Below, one piece after another: positions 20,962 to 31,196 of a DNA stretch of 33,788 bases; position 1 is the stretch's first letter, and each line of letters begins with the position of its first letter. The notes beneath the pieces are model-generated. The model did no database searches, was not told the origin of the DNA, and was given only the letters and a program-made list of their open reading frames with translations. The position numbers were made by a program, and so were the translations under genes. The stretch is from Chara braunii. Taxonomy: Eukaryota > Streptophyta > Charophyceae > Charales > Characeae. The DNA is taken from the NCBI GenBank assembly GCA_003427395.1, contig BFEA01000045.1, forward strand, positions 4,014,423 through 4,048,210. Direction: 5' to 3'.

Positions 20962-21449
20962 AGAATTCCGTATCTGAATGAGTTGGATGAAATCGGGAAG
21001 AATCATTGGTCTGATGAGATCATCCATTGTCTAGATTGTTCTCAAAGTTTGTAAGACGTTGTCTGATCTGCGGTGAACAACCTGCAACACATTAAGGGAG
21101 ATAAAAAAAAACATAGACAAGAAAAACTTTGAATTAAAGATTTTGAATTAAAACAAATATGTAAAGCGGGTATACAGTCTTTAATATACCACCCCCTTAC
21201 AGGTAGGTGGGCCTGACTCAAATGCTCCACCTGGACTATTACAGGGATTGGCAACGAACATTCAAACTCATCAAGGAAGATACTTGCAAGAAACATAGAC
21301 TTCTTCAAAAACTTTTGAAAAAAAAACTCAGGAATGACAAATTGAGAATTCTCACTAACGATTCCCCTGCTCTAGTAGAAACATCAAGTGAGGCCAAATC
21401 TGAGGCCTACAATATCAACAACCATGGATTCACGGTTAAGTCTTTCTAA
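20962..21449 (+). CDS. two-exon 3' end of an unknown plus-strand gene
   Basis: Exon 20962-21050 follows acceptor TTTTGGCTGGCAG and ends at donor AGTTT/GTAAGACG. It reads RIPYLNELDEIGKNHW and SDEIIHCLDCSQS. Exon 21245-21449 follows CTATTACAG; its first base completes the split TT/G codon, giving an in-frame join (SL/DWQRTFKLIKED). It continues KHRLLQKLLKKKLRNDKLR and ends at a TAA after GFTVKSF. The encoded tail is ~97 residues, lysine-rich and helical, with no stops. No upstream exon or start codon was found. It lies head-to-head with the KDZ-like zinc-ribbon exon, 208 bp away. Function unknown. Confidence 0.5.
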
Positions 21450-22150
21450 GATTTTGGGTGTTCCCTTACACCCGGGCTAACATGTACATAGGATTTAGGT
21501 TTTTGGTTTAGAGGCGACTCTTTTGCAGATTATTGTACGCGAAAAATCCTGTAAGGTTAAAGAAGATTATTGTTTGGATACTTCAAAAACCATAAAGGTG
21601 ATAAGCAGACGAGTTCATTTCATGGATTAGTCTTTGGAGGTTTCTTATTTACAAAGAATCTTGTGTTCTGCAAGTACTCACTGTGACAAATTAATCTTCA
21701 GATAGTTCACGTACCATAAAGGCCCATAAACTTAGAGGATGGCGTTTTTAACAAAGACTAAGCAAAGTTGGGTAAGGTTCCAAGTAGGCTCTCATTCCAT
21801 TTGCTATCCAAGAGATGCTTGGCCCAATTTCCAATAGGTATTGCTTACCGCCTATAAATTGGAGCCATCGAAAAACATGTTTGAACCCTATTGGTTCCCT
21901 TGACACTGCAGTATCGAAGGTCTTCACAAGATAATAATTTGACGATTCAAAAAAAAAAAAAAATCATTGAAGGAATCAAAAGAACCTTAGGGAAGAAAGA
22001 TAGGGAGCTGGACAACATGAAAAACAAAGATAATAATTCAGAAAAACTTTGAGGAGTCATGGTAAAAAAATGACTTTATGGAATCTTGCTCGTTCAAACA
22101 GAGAGAATGAAGGGAGAATACTAATGGACATAAACAGATAACAATGACAA
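21450..22150. other. spacer, no supported gene
   Basis: AT-rich sequence with a poly(A) tract near 21949-21962. Nothing else recognised. Confidence 0.4.
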
Positions 22151-22159
22151 AAGGAACCT

Positions 22160-22220
22160 ACGAATTGTTGGTTGCACTCTAGACCTATAGTTCAAAGGAG
22201 AGGGGTTCGAATCAGACCAC
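22160..22220 (+). repeat. tRNA-like SINE fragment
   Basis: GTTGGTTGCACTCTAGACC, then TATAGTTCAAAGG and GGGGTTCGAATCAGACC resemble the D-arm, anticodon region and T-arm of a tRNA. A clear B box (GGTTCGAATC) is present. No acceptor stem closes, so it is a SINE head or tRNA relic, not a tRNA gene. Confidence 0.45.
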
Positions 22221-23108
22221 ACAAAAAGAGAAACAGTAGATAGATCCAGAAAAACAGACAAGACTGTTTGTTACTGAAAGCAGTGAGGATACAAGATCAT
22301 GTTAGTAAGCACATTAGAAGACTTTTGAGTCGTAGGAGCAAGTATCAGTGATGGATCTGCAAAGATTAGTGAGGATAAGACGACATAAAACCTGGCTATG
22401 AATTTTGCGGACTTCTCTGCTCACACCTCTCTACCCCGCCCACCACCACTCCCTATATCCTTAGCCTATGCGTACGTCTCACCAAGAAGAGATTGCCCTT
22501 TCCAACTCTAACCTCGTAATGAATCCACATCCATGATTAGTGCAACTTGAAAGATATCGGAGCACTTGTAATATAGCTCTTGAGATCTATTCCAACTCCC
22601 GTGAAATAACCCCCTCCGTGTAACACACCATTTTTGTGCTTGATGTGATTTTACTTCTGAATTACGAGTGCTCATGCTGATGGTTCACACGAGTGGATTG
22701 GTCCGAGGCCGAGAAGACAACTATTCCATTGGTCAACACCTACTCATCAAGTGTCAGTTTGCACTACAGTGACCACAAAAAAAATAAAAAAAATAAAAAA
22801 GAAAGGACAACAAATTTTCTTTTTAAAATTTGTAACTTTCGATAACCGCACCAACATAGAAAATCCATAGGTGACCTGACCTTTGAACACAGTAGTCAAA
22901 CTACACAGAAAGAGAGAGGGGAGATATGTAGATAAAAAAAGGAGAGCAAAGGATATGGGGACAACAAAATTCGTTAATAACACTGGAGTGAAGTATGATT
23001 GGGCCACACCAGTAGTCTCGCTGAGAGAAGCAAAAGCCACAAATGGAAAACGGGTGGACTATATCATAACACCGAGGAGGCGTTGTGAGACAAAGATCGG
23101 TGGAAGAC
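22221..23108. other. spacer, no firm gene
   Basis: Includes an A-rich tract (22775-22805) and a plus-strand frame (22883-23155, with KREGRYVDKKRRAKDMG) that could be an exon, but I see no supporting splice or family signal. Confidence 0.3.
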
Positions 23109-23186
23109 AATTCCTTATTTTAAAACATGATAGTATGGACATAACGATATGTTAATTCCTTATTTTAAAACATGATAGTATGGACA
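23109..23186 (+). repeat. exact 33-bp tandem direct repeat
   Basis: AATTCCTTATTTTAAAACAT... occurs at 23109-23141 and again at 23154-23186 with no mismatch. The period is 45 bp, so this is a recent duplication. Confidence 0.92.
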
Positions 23187-23344
23187 AAAGACATGGAAAG
23201 CAGATGCGTAGAGGTCGTAGGGTATGGTTATACTAGGGTTTAGGGTCTTAGCAAAGTCTTTCTCAAGCATACCGAGTATGTACTCAACTGGTTGTCAATG
23301 CAATAGCAAAAATCAATAGAGAGAAGGTTAACAACAATCGTATT

Positions 23345-23745
23345 TTTCATCACCACTTAAGGACACCCTTCACCACTTCAGGATGAAGCCTGCCTAAACA
23401 GGTGGTTTTCAGGGTCTTTGGACCTCTCACCACTTCAGAACCATTCATGTCTGAAAATTCTTAATGGTCCTGAAGTGGTGAAAGCTCTGAAGACCCTGAA
23501 AACCACTTGTTTAGGCAGGCTGCATCCTCAAGAGGTGAAGGGTGGTTTTCATGGTCTTCGGACCTTTCACAACTTCAGGACCATTCAGGATTTTCAGACT
23601 GCCCAAAACTCTCACTTGACCACTTAAGGACACCCTTCACCACTTCAGGATGCGGCATGCCTAAACAAGTGGTTTTCAGGGTGTTCGGACCTTTCACCAC
23701 TTCATAATCATTCATCATTTTCAGGTTGCCCAAAACTTTCACTTC
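23345..23745. repeat. cluster of ~100-bp repeats in direct and inverted order
   Basis: A unit containing ACACCCTTCACCACTTCAGG, GCCTGCCTAAACA and GTGGTTTTCAGGGTCTTTGG occurs on the plus strand at about 23351 and 23630, on the minus strand at about 23545-23460, and as a partial plus copy at about 23540-23590. The plus/minus pair at the left forms a near-perfect palindrome that could fold into a long hairpin. Confidence 0.85.
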
Positions 23746-23844
23746 AGAATTTTCATTCCTAACCGCTTGTGAATCAAGACTATCAGAGTTTGTCGGACCG
23801 TGATGTTGTAGAAACTTCACTCAGGACCCCACAAGACAGTAGCG

Positions 23845-23869
23845 AAAAAAAAAAAAAAAAAAAAAAAAA
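23845..23869 (+). repeat. poly(A) tract (25 A)
   Basis: Uninterrupted run of 25 A just left of the foldback element. It may be a retroposon tail or simple slippage. Confidence 0.95.
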
Positions 23870-23897
23870 CACAATTGGTCAACACTGATAATTATAT

Positions 23898-24267
23898 TAT
23901 TTTGTTTGAGTACATAGTGTATTTTGAATTTTGATGCTTATAATGTTTTTGCTTGATGCCTTTTGCCTCTTTTGTGTGTTGTCAGTCAGCTTTGGTGTTT
24001 GTTTTTCTAGATGGCAAATTGAAGTATCAATTTAATTTCACAAAAGTGTTTGAGATCCAATAAGATTTTTCCTTATCAAGTACTAATAAGGAAAAATCTT
24101 ATTGGATCTCAAACATTTTTTTAAAAGTTAATTGGTACTTCAATTAACCATCTAGAAAAACAAACACCAAAGTTGACTGGCAACACACAAGAGAGGCAAA
24201 AGACATCAAGCAGAAAAACTTATAAGCATCAAAATTCAAAATACACTATGTACTCAAACAAAATAAT
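23898..24267. mobile_element. long foldback element (MITE-like)
   Basis: The left arm (23898-24076) and right arm (24086-24267) are reverse complements over about 180 bp with few mismatches and a 9-nt centre (CAAGTACTA). Matching words include AAGATTTTTCCTTAT, GTTTGTTTTTCTAGATGG and AGTACATAGTGTATTTTGAA. CAATTGG-type ends flank both arms. No coding capacity. This fits a foldback MITE or an inverted-duplication source of small RNA. Confidence 0.85.
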
Positions 24268-24289
24268 CTAATTGGATCCAATTGGATGT

Positions 24290-24840
24290 CCACTTATCTG
24301 AGCAGTTGTCATACACCATTTGCAACCTACTCCCACTCCCTTGCGATGCCCCCCCTCCATCAGTTTAAAAAAATACCAATAAGCATAAAGGACATGAAAG
24401 GAGTCATTAAGACAACAAATAGAGGTGGAGGGAAGGAGCAGAAAGATAGAGAAGTGGTGACAAATAGCAAGGTACACAGACATGTAGAAAATTTTCAGGA
24501 TAGACATACAAGTAGGAAATCAGCGATATAGAGAGACAAGAAAAGCATATGATGAGTCCAAATTTTACTTCATTAAAACACTATAAGAAATTATTAATTA
24601 AAAAAAAAATCACCGCCTCATTAGGTTGTTGCATATGACTAGGAGGATTGACAAGGATCATAACACGTTAGAAAGTACGACAAGGAGATATTCGGTAGAA
24701 GTTCTTACCACTACGTTGTGATTCCTTTTGGATTTTGTTTTTGTACTTAGAGCAAACTGAAACATCACTATACAAACAAGACAGTTAACAATCTGCAATA
24801 AATTTCTTAGTACCCAATCACTGTGATTACGAAAAAAACA
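24290..24840. other. spacer, no supported gene
   Basis: No recognisable coding, RNA or repeat feature except an A tract at 24600-24610. Confidence 0.4.
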
Positions 24841-24860
24841 CTGAGATAGAAGCAATAACG

Positions 24861-24895
24861 CACACACACACACAAACACACACACACACACACAC

Positions 24896-24929
<34 letters not shown>

Positions 24930-24958
24930 GAAAGCAATATAGAATCATAGCGATATGC

Positions 24959-24998
<40 letters not shown>
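24861..24998. repeat. compound CA/GA microsatellites
   Basis: (CA)n at 24861-24896, (GA)n at 24898-24926 and (GA)n at 24963-24998. A purine-rich flank runs to about 25070. Open serine/leucine frames on the minus strand come from this repeat. Confidence 0.95.
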
Positions 24999-25009
<11 letters not shown>

Positions 25010-25069
25010 AAGAGCGACAAACAATTAGATAGAGAAAGAAAGAAGGAGGGGGAGAAGGAAAGAGAGAAA

Positions 25070-25620
25070 GACTAAGAAATACGGAAAACGAACATGCATC
25101 GGCAAAGGAAGGCAAACGAAGACAATGAGAAAAAAACAGAGACCAAGACAATCTTTGGAACATCTTTATCAACCTCAAAAGCTAACTGCTATGTTTATGT
25201 GCAAATAATCTCAACGTCTAATCATAGTGTCTCAAATGTTGTCAGTGCTTGAGTAAAGTGAAGCAGCCAACGACTTCTTAGTTAGTCTCACCCGACCGCC
25301 GACGGATTCGTAGTGCTCCAGTATCTCGTCGTTCAACCAATTATGCTGCTCAAGCTACTGCTGAGAATGTAGCGCGTGCTGCTTTTTTCAGAAAAAAAAA
25401 AGAATGATAAAAATAAAAATGGGCATAGCTTAGATTACACACCCACAAACTATTGAAATACAGACCGAAATGTAAATTCAGATACAATCAATTGAAAAAA
25501 TATAAATTATACTGAATTACGTGTCGTCGGTTAGTTCAATGTTGATATCTCATGGTTGTTGCCCTTAAAAAAAAAAATAATAATAATAATTTTGAAAAAT
25601 TACGAATAAAAGAAATGGTC
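25070..25620. other. spacer with A-rich tracts
   Basis: AT-rich with an (AAT)n run near 25580. At 25525-25550 a GGTTAGTTCAATG word recalls a tRNA-like A box. No gene. Confidence 0.35.
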
Positions 25621-25715
25621 AAAAAAAAAAAAAAAAAAATCGAACTCATATCTACATCTTTTTGTAGACACTCTATGTTGAACTAAATCACTCTGTCGTA
25701 AAGGTACTGTTGTAT
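25621..25715 (-). repeat. possible tRNA-like SINE head on the minus strand
   Basis: The minus strand reads GTGATTTAGTTCAACATAG, GAGTGTCTAC, then TATGAGTTCGATTTT, resembling an A box and B box about 40 bases apart, followed by a homopolymer. It is weak and diverged. Confidence 0.35.
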
Positions 25716-26038
25716 TGATACAAATGATGTTGTGTATAATCACTTCCCGTGATTAACATGACACTATTTCCTTCTGGACTACTTTCGTCGTGACTTATTT
25801 CTAGTTGACTCTGTTAACTCCTTTATCTTTCACGTATGTCGGAGAGCAGTGTTGTTGTCGTTAATACTAGTCATGTCGTCACAATGCAGTTTATAGAGTC
25901 ACTTCCTTCATTCCGCTGACGCTTCACTTGTTTTTTCTCAACTGCAGTTCTTTGCGTCTGTTGTGATACGAGTCGTTTTGTAGCCGTTAAACTTGCACTT
26001 TGTTTCACGTTTGTGGAAATGATCTAATTCGTATGAGA

Positions 26039-26672
26039 TTAAGATTCATCAGACCTTGATCTGAGATCTTCAACATCATTTTCTTCATCTTCATGTAAGT
26101 TGTGGAGTGTTGCATGATCTCCTCGATTTTCCTGAGATAAATTGTTATAAACTGTCCAACATCCTCATTGAGCGCTGCATCATCTCCACGATTTTTTCGA
26201 GTCAAATTGTTTACAGACGGAGCAACATCCTCAATATCCCTTGCTGAGTGGGTGCTGCATCATCTTCCTGACTTTTCTGAGTCAAATTGTTTGTAGATTT
26301 TTCAACATTCTTAATATCTCTTTGCTCGTTCATGTTTCACTCCCTAAATGTATGTCCTTGAGACGTTTCCATGTGTGGAGTTGCCTTTGTCGTGCCTACA
26401 ATACCCTCTTCTTCACTGATGTCATCTTCCATATCATCGAAGATTTCTTTATTTCCTTTTGTCATGTTTTCAATATCTTCTTCTCTGTTGATGTCATATT
26501 TCTGATCATCAAAGGCATCTTTATTTGCTTTCGTTGTGCCTTCAATATCTTATTTGCTATTGATCTTATCTTTCTGAAGTTGCTGAGAGAGTTCGATGTC
26601 TGCGTCGTTATCATCGGGTTGTGCCACATTCGTGTAAGCACATAATAATTTTTTACAAGGGTCTGTGCAGGT
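26039..26672 (-). pseudogene. decayed acidic-repeat exon
   Basis: Acceptor TCCTGCTCCAACAG precedes 26672. The frame reads CAYTNVAQPDDNDADIELSQ, QLQKDKINSK, then a TAA (26552-26550). In the same frame follow FDDQKYDINREEDIENM, EIFDDMEDDISEEEGIV and a TGA. The next part carries a three-fold repeat (NNLTQKSQEDDAA, NNLTRKNRGDDAALNED, NNLSQENRGDHATL) with frameshifts between copies, ending HEDEENDVEDLRSRSDES and a TAA at 26041-26039. It is strongly acidic and probably disordered. I do not recognise it. It could be an upstream exon of the KDZ-like gene or a separate gene. Confidence 0.48.
26110..26320. repeat. ~75-bp minisatellite, three units
   Basis: The plus strand repeats GCATCATCTCCACGATTTT, GAGTCAAATTGTTT and CAACATCCTCA-type words about every 70-85 bp. 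On the minus strand these encode the NNL...DDA protein repeats. Confidence 0.7.
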
Positions 26673-26679
26673 CTGTTGG

Positions 26680-27686
26680 AGCAGGAAAAAAAATTGACAA
26701 AAAACAAAAACAAAACAAACATTAGTCATGGACAATGCAAACGTTCTTAATACATCCACGAAGTTAAAATATTTTTTATTACTTGCAAGAAATGATATGA
26801 AGCAATATTACACCAAGTGGAGGAGAAATATGCGCCTTGCAATAAATGATTCAGATCAAAAGTCAGGTCGGAGACAGGCAATGAGAAAATAATTAGTCAA
26901 CTTATATTGTATTTAGCAACCTAAGAGTTGAAGATTTCTCCCTAAGTTAACAACAGAGTATCTCTTACAGACAAGTTAACTTGGATTATAAAATCTCAGC
27001 AATTAAAGCGTCAGAGAAGGAGGCAAAATCTACCAATATGTGATACAACGATTTACGGAAAAAAAAAATATGTTATTTTATTATAGAAGATCAACCTTCC
27101 CTCCCCCCTTTCACCTCTCCCCTCTTCTTCCCCTAATCACTTTTACACAAGACATTTAGATTGAAGAATGTCTGCAATTGAAGGGTCAGAGAAGGAAGTG
27201 AAACCTCCCAATATGTGGTAGAAAGATTTGGAGAAAATAGATGTTGCTTTACCACCGAAGCCCCAACTTCCCCCATAAATCTCTCCTCTCCCCTCCATCC
27301 TTTCCCTCGCTTACCCCATGAGCACATCTCTTGAACTGCAGTTAAGAGTGCCTGCCTAGCTTGGAATATCCGATAGGAATGATTTTGTGAGCAATGATAC
27401 TCTTTTTTCATACTTTTTTGTTATTCTTACTATATTATCTCAGAATCCTCTTAGAGATTGATTCTGTAGGAATGATTCTGCAGTTAAGAGTACCTACCAA
27501 TTTTAGAGCAAACATGTTGAAGTCTGCAGAAGGTGGTGATGTTTTTTTTTCATGCCTTTTGGTTATTCTTACGATATTCTCACAAAATATTTTTTCCCAT
27601 AAGATAAATACTCAAGAGCAGAACATCGTAGCTAGGTGTCACAAGTTAAACACATGTTATTATTAGTTTTTCACTCTCTTAGACCA
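26680..27686. other. AT-rich spacer, diverged duplication
   Basis: No gene. Two related stretches lie near 27000-27120 and 27165-27300 (sharing GTCAGAGAAGGA, CAATATGTG and TCTCCCCTC words), indicating a diverged ~150-bp tandem duplication. GAATGATTCTG/TTTTGTGAG and 'GCAGTTAAGAGT' words recur at 27338 and 27479. Confidence 0.4.
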
Positions 27687-27795
27687 AGTATTAGCTTATC
27701 CAGTTTGTTTGCTGTACTATATGTAATCGATGGTGAACCCGGTTTCCACTAGGAGCAACTCTTCACCAATAGATCAGAGCAATCAACCCTTGTTT
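27687..27795 (+). repeat. ~110-bp direct repeat, copy A
   Basis: Shares GTTTG(C/T)TGTACTAT, GAGCAACTCT-like and CACCAATAGATCAGAG words with copy B at 28537-28648, about 850 bp away in the same direction. Confidence 0.8.
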
Positions 27796-28014
27796 TGAGG
27801 GGGGGGGGGGAATCGATTTACTGAAACAAGTTATTCAGCACGCTAACCGTTGTGGGTAAACACATCCGTGACTCTCTGCATCTCTGTGTCTGCACGGGAA
27901 AAAAACACCGATTGTCCATGGGTGTATCTCAACACAGGAAAAGTTCACCTCTTGATTTTCACAGCATGAGGTATCTTTTGCACAAGCGGGTGTGCCTCTA
28001 TCTCCCGACTTTAT

Positions 28015-28480
28015 GTCATGGTGCCTCCCTCTATGTGGGTTGACCCGTATTCCACTATGAGAAGATCACACTATATGGAACGCCCAACACTACGTGGAAT
28101 CGGGGTTTGGAAGCACCACATGGGACATATCATACTATGTGGATAGGGAAGCATTGAGTGGGAGAGCAGTACGTGGGTTGAGTGACACTATGTGGGATGG
28201 GTCATAGTACCATCATACCTTGTGGGTCGGGTGGTAGTACATGGGTCGAGCGACATTATCTGTTGTAGGGTGGGTCGCAGCATGCAGAACAGATGACACT
28301 ATGTCGGCTAGAGGGTATAGTGTGGGTCCGATGGGCAACATTACACGAAGCGGGTTGTTCAAACGCCCAACACTTAAAAAGAAAAAAAACTCAAGTCCAT
28401 GTGGCTGAGCTTGTAGAAACATAGGTGTAGGTTAGATGGCCAACACTACATAGAGTGGGGTGTCCACACACCCGGCCCAT
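28015..28480 (+). repeat. degenerate GGGTCGGGT minisatellite
   Basis: Many imperfect copies of CACTATGTGGGTCGGGTG-like units of 18-40 bp (for example ACACTATGTGGGATGGGTC, TTGTGGGTCGGGTGGTAG). Two longer related units end in CCCAACACT, an A-rich tail and CATGTCC (near 28340-28410 and 28440-28510). Confidence 0.75.
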
Positions 28481-28536
28481 CGGGGGAAAAAAAAAAAAAA
28501 AACATGTCCATATCTCAGTGTTTCATATTGCAATTC

Positions 28537-28648
28537 GGGTATTAAATTTTGGACTTTGTTTGTTGTACTATGAATGATGGACGCCGAAGCCGGTTGCCTG
28601 CAGGTGCAACTCTGCACCAATAGATCAGAGTCATCGATTCTTGTTAAA
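28537..28648 (+). repeat. ~110-bp direct repeat, copy B
   Basis: Partner of 27687-27795, ending in an A-rich run. Together the two copies bound a ~960-bp block, which could be a non-autonomous retroelement with short terminal direct repeats or two copies of a dispersed repeat. Confidence 0.8.
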
Positions 28649-28892
28649 AAAAAAAATTAAAAAGAAATTAAAAACGGGTTTTTAAATTTAATAATAAAAA
28701 AACTAGGCTACTTCAGTCACCCGATCCTGGACCATGGTCGTGCACCCTAGGCAAGTTGCTCGGGTGTCACCTGCACGGGGGACCCTGTACTGGCACAAAT
28801 CAAGGTCTTTCTTTGTTTTCATTGGGGGGCCTCCGCATCCACCGCGCTGTCTGAATCCGGGGTTATTTCCAGTTACAAAATGGTTTCATCTA

Positions 28893-29266
28893 AAACACAC
28901 TCAAACAAACTCTGGGTAGACTAAGAATAGACTCAAAACGAACTCAAACACACTTAAACAGACTCAAAACATGTTGTATTTTAGTTCACAAAAGCGTCAG
29001 ACAGAGTCAAATTGACATGTATACTGAAACAAATCCAAAAGAGACTCGAACAAACTCATATGGACCCAAACAATGATCAAACACATTGAACAATCCCAAC
29101 GAAGGCTCGAACGTATTCAAAACTAGCTCAAAATGGAATGTGACATACTCAAATAGATCTGCACACTCGAAACAAACCAAAAACGGTGTCAAACAGACTC
29201 AAAATAAAACCTTAGATAAACATATGGACTCAAGCAGGCTGAAAATACACTCGAGCAGACTCGGGT
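28893..29266 (+). repeat. degenerate ~10-bp ACTCAAACAG array
   Basis: About 30 imperfect copies of a ten-base word (GACTCAAACA, AACTCAAACA, GACTCGAACA, GACTCAAAAC) cover about 370 bp with variable spacing. It is an old, mutated minisatellite. Confidence 0.82.
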
Positions 29267-29572
29267 GTGAAAACAGTATTATTGATAATGCAATTTTAAA
29301 AGTAAAGCATCGTCATCACTTCTCAAACAATCTTCTTGAACGATAAAAATATGGGAAAATCCTTTTTGGAATCCATCAGAACTGCGAGCTGTGCCCAGTG
29401 GACCAGGTTGGTATGTGCCCAAATGAGCAAAATCCGCTCGGCATCCTGCTTGCAGCATTTGCATCCCCGGACAACCAAGCGACTTTCTGGACATATTTGA
29501 TTGGCCAAACAACATATAAAAAAGCTCAAGACGATTCCAACAAATCGAAGTGCATGAGAAGATACATATTAC

Positions 29573-29739
29573 GTACATGCTTGCTGCCTCAACTCTATTC
29601 CAATCCACGTAACTTAAGTTGAGGATGCCCTGCAATATATTAATGAAACATGTAACTTCATTTGGCGTCGGGAGTATCTTCTCAAAGACCACTCCATTCT
29701 TCTTCTTCATATCGTATTGCGAATGTTGTTCCAAAAAAA
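29573..29739 (-). pseudogene. candidate exon (unknown)
   Basis: Acceptor TGTTTGTTTCAACAG, donor GCATGTAC/GTAATATG. One frame stays open: EQHSQYDMKKKNGVVFEKIL, PTPNEVTCFINILQG, ILNLSYVDWNRVEAASMY. A further acceptor (ATATGTCCAG, near 29483) could join it to a short open stretch. All three frames nearby are unusually open, so the evidence is modest. Confidence 0.28.
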
Positions 29740-29898
29740 CTGTTGAAACAAACAGTGTTAGTTTAATAAATCTACCACATCGTATATAAAAAGATATACG
29801 TTGGACACATTGACATCCATTGAAAAAAACGAAAATGTTTCCCATTTATGTAGATTTTGTAAGTATTGCATATGTCGTGCCTCTATTCAAGCATCCAC

Positions 29899-30036
29899 AT
29901 GATGATGACAAAATCGCAAACTGAGAAAACTGTTGTTTTCAAGTGCTCCCAATTAGAGGAACCACCCGACTCATATAGCGATGAGCGGGAGAAGAAGAAG
30001 GCAGATGACAAAGAAAAAAAACAAGAAGAAGAGTAA
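29899..30036 (+). CDS. small Lys/Glu-rich ORF (45 aa)
   Basis: ATG to TAA, reading MMTKSQTEKTVVFKCSQLEE then PPDSYSDEREKKKADD and a K/E-rich end. An acceptor-like TCTATTCAAG lies just upstream. It could be the last exon of a plus-strand gene or chance. Not recognised. Confidence 0.22.
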   Translation: MMMTKSQTEKTVVFKCSQLEEPPDSYSDEREKKKADDKEKKQEEE

Positions 30037-30531
30037 AGTAAATAACTTATGTTGGTTATCTTTGTCTTTTTGGTTGAAACCGCGTTGGGAAACTCACAAA
30101 GGGTGGTGATACTTAAGAGGAAGACTCTAGGGCTGGTATAGCATAAAGGACATAGTGTGAGCATTGTTTTCTGGACATTGTAGTGGTGTCTGATGGATTG
30201 TTGTAGCCACTGGTTGGAGAATGTGTGAAGAGGGAGGTGTAGGTTGACTATTACAGACCACTTGGGTGACCGACAGTTATAAGGAGATCTGAACGTTGGT
30301 TTTGGTCCACTCTTTCATTGTTATTGTTATTATTATTGTTAAAAAGATATTGAGAGAATTGATGAAGGTTGAGGATGGTGAAAAGAAGAAGGGGGATGAA
30401 CATTGCTCCTTGCTGGTAATTATATATATATATTCTTTTCCTTTCTTATTTATTCTCTCTCCTTTATCCATTTCTTTTTCCAACATCTTTCATTTGAGTT
30501 GCAATCGAATAAATTTACTACTATGTCTAAA

Positions 30532-30849
30532 TCATGAAGTAATGTGGAACTTTATATTGAGAAGTGCAGGGCATGAATAGAGAAGAGCACCTTCATAGGT
30601 ATAAAAAAACAAAAGTAGAATGATCATTATATCACTTTCTCGCTCAGAACACCTAACCGATTTCTTACACTTACTTATTTTTTCATGATTCTCACGATAG
30701 ATACCCAAACCGAGACTTTTCATTCCTCGGAACCTGCCATCAATTTTTTGCCTGAAGTCAAACTTCTTGTTTATCACTGGTGCTAATGGTAATTTGAGCA
30801 AGTTTGTGGTCTTCTTCAACATCCTGAAGCATTTTTCGTTGATTTTTTC
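30532..30849 (-). CDS. candidate exon pair, minus strand
   Basis: Acceptor TAATTGCACAG before 30849 and a strong donor (AAATAA/GTAAGTG) after 30675; a second acceptor (ACCTATGAAG) lies near 30597 and the frame ends at a TGA (30534-30532). One frame is open across everything, including the intron: INEKCFRMLKKTTNLLKLPL, KKFDFRQKIDGRFRGMK, GLGIYRENHEKI. Read from the exon 31196-30992 in its open frame instead, the join gives DDWTYG/KNQRKMLQDVEEDHKL and stops at 30758. Which frame is used cannot be decided here. Confidence 0.3.
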   Translation of the reverse strand, partial: EKINEKCFRMLKKTTNLLKLPLAPVINKKFDFRQKIDGRFRGMKSLGLGIYRENHEKISKCKKSVRCSERESDIMIILLLFFYTYEGALLYSCPALLNIKFHITS

Positions 30850-30991
30850 CTGTGCAATTATGAAAACAACGATCGTTAGATGTAGATTAGAGAAAGGAAC
30901 TAGAAAACAAAATGAAGAAGAAAGAAAATTATTAATGGATCTTTTTAAACAACAATTCTTTGGTAAAATAAAATTGTTGGACCTGGGTTAC

Positions 30992-31196
30992 CATATGTCC
31001 AATCATCAAGAACTTGGGCCAAACAAGTGGGGGGTTGATTTCTCGCTGAGGCATCTGCAACATTTGCATATATAAAATATTCAGAAAAAAAAAGCGGTGA
31101 GGGGGTTCGAAGAGCAGCAGCCGTAAAAGTTGCAGAGGGTAAAAAATGAAAGAAACAAATGTTGAAAGAGTCAGAGGGTTGCAAAAGTTGCAGCAA
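30992..31196 (-). CDS. candidate exon, minus strand
   Basis: A strong pyrimidine-rich acceptor (TTTTTCTTCCTCGCAG) precedes 31196, and the donor CATATG/GTAACC follows 30992. One frame is open throughout (FFSEYFIYANVADASARNQ, PPTCLAQVLDDWTYG). An alternative acceptor (ATGTTGCAG near 31054) opens another frame that joins in phase to 30849. Unknown protein. Confidence 0.3.

Noticed and set aside
22160-22220. A functional tRNA gene
   Set aside because: Only B-box and partial D/anticodon arms are present; no acceptor stem can be formed.
24658-25178. Ser/Leu-rich open frames of 65-120 codons
   Set aside because: They are translations of CA/GA microsatellites.
26241-26645. 134-codon plus-strand open frame
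   Set aside because: It is the antisense of the acidic-repeat exon, which shows better protein-like composition.
29279-29845. 188-codon minus-strand open frame as one gene
   Set aside because: All frames in this stretch are open and protein-like by eye; splice signals favour a shorter exon at most.
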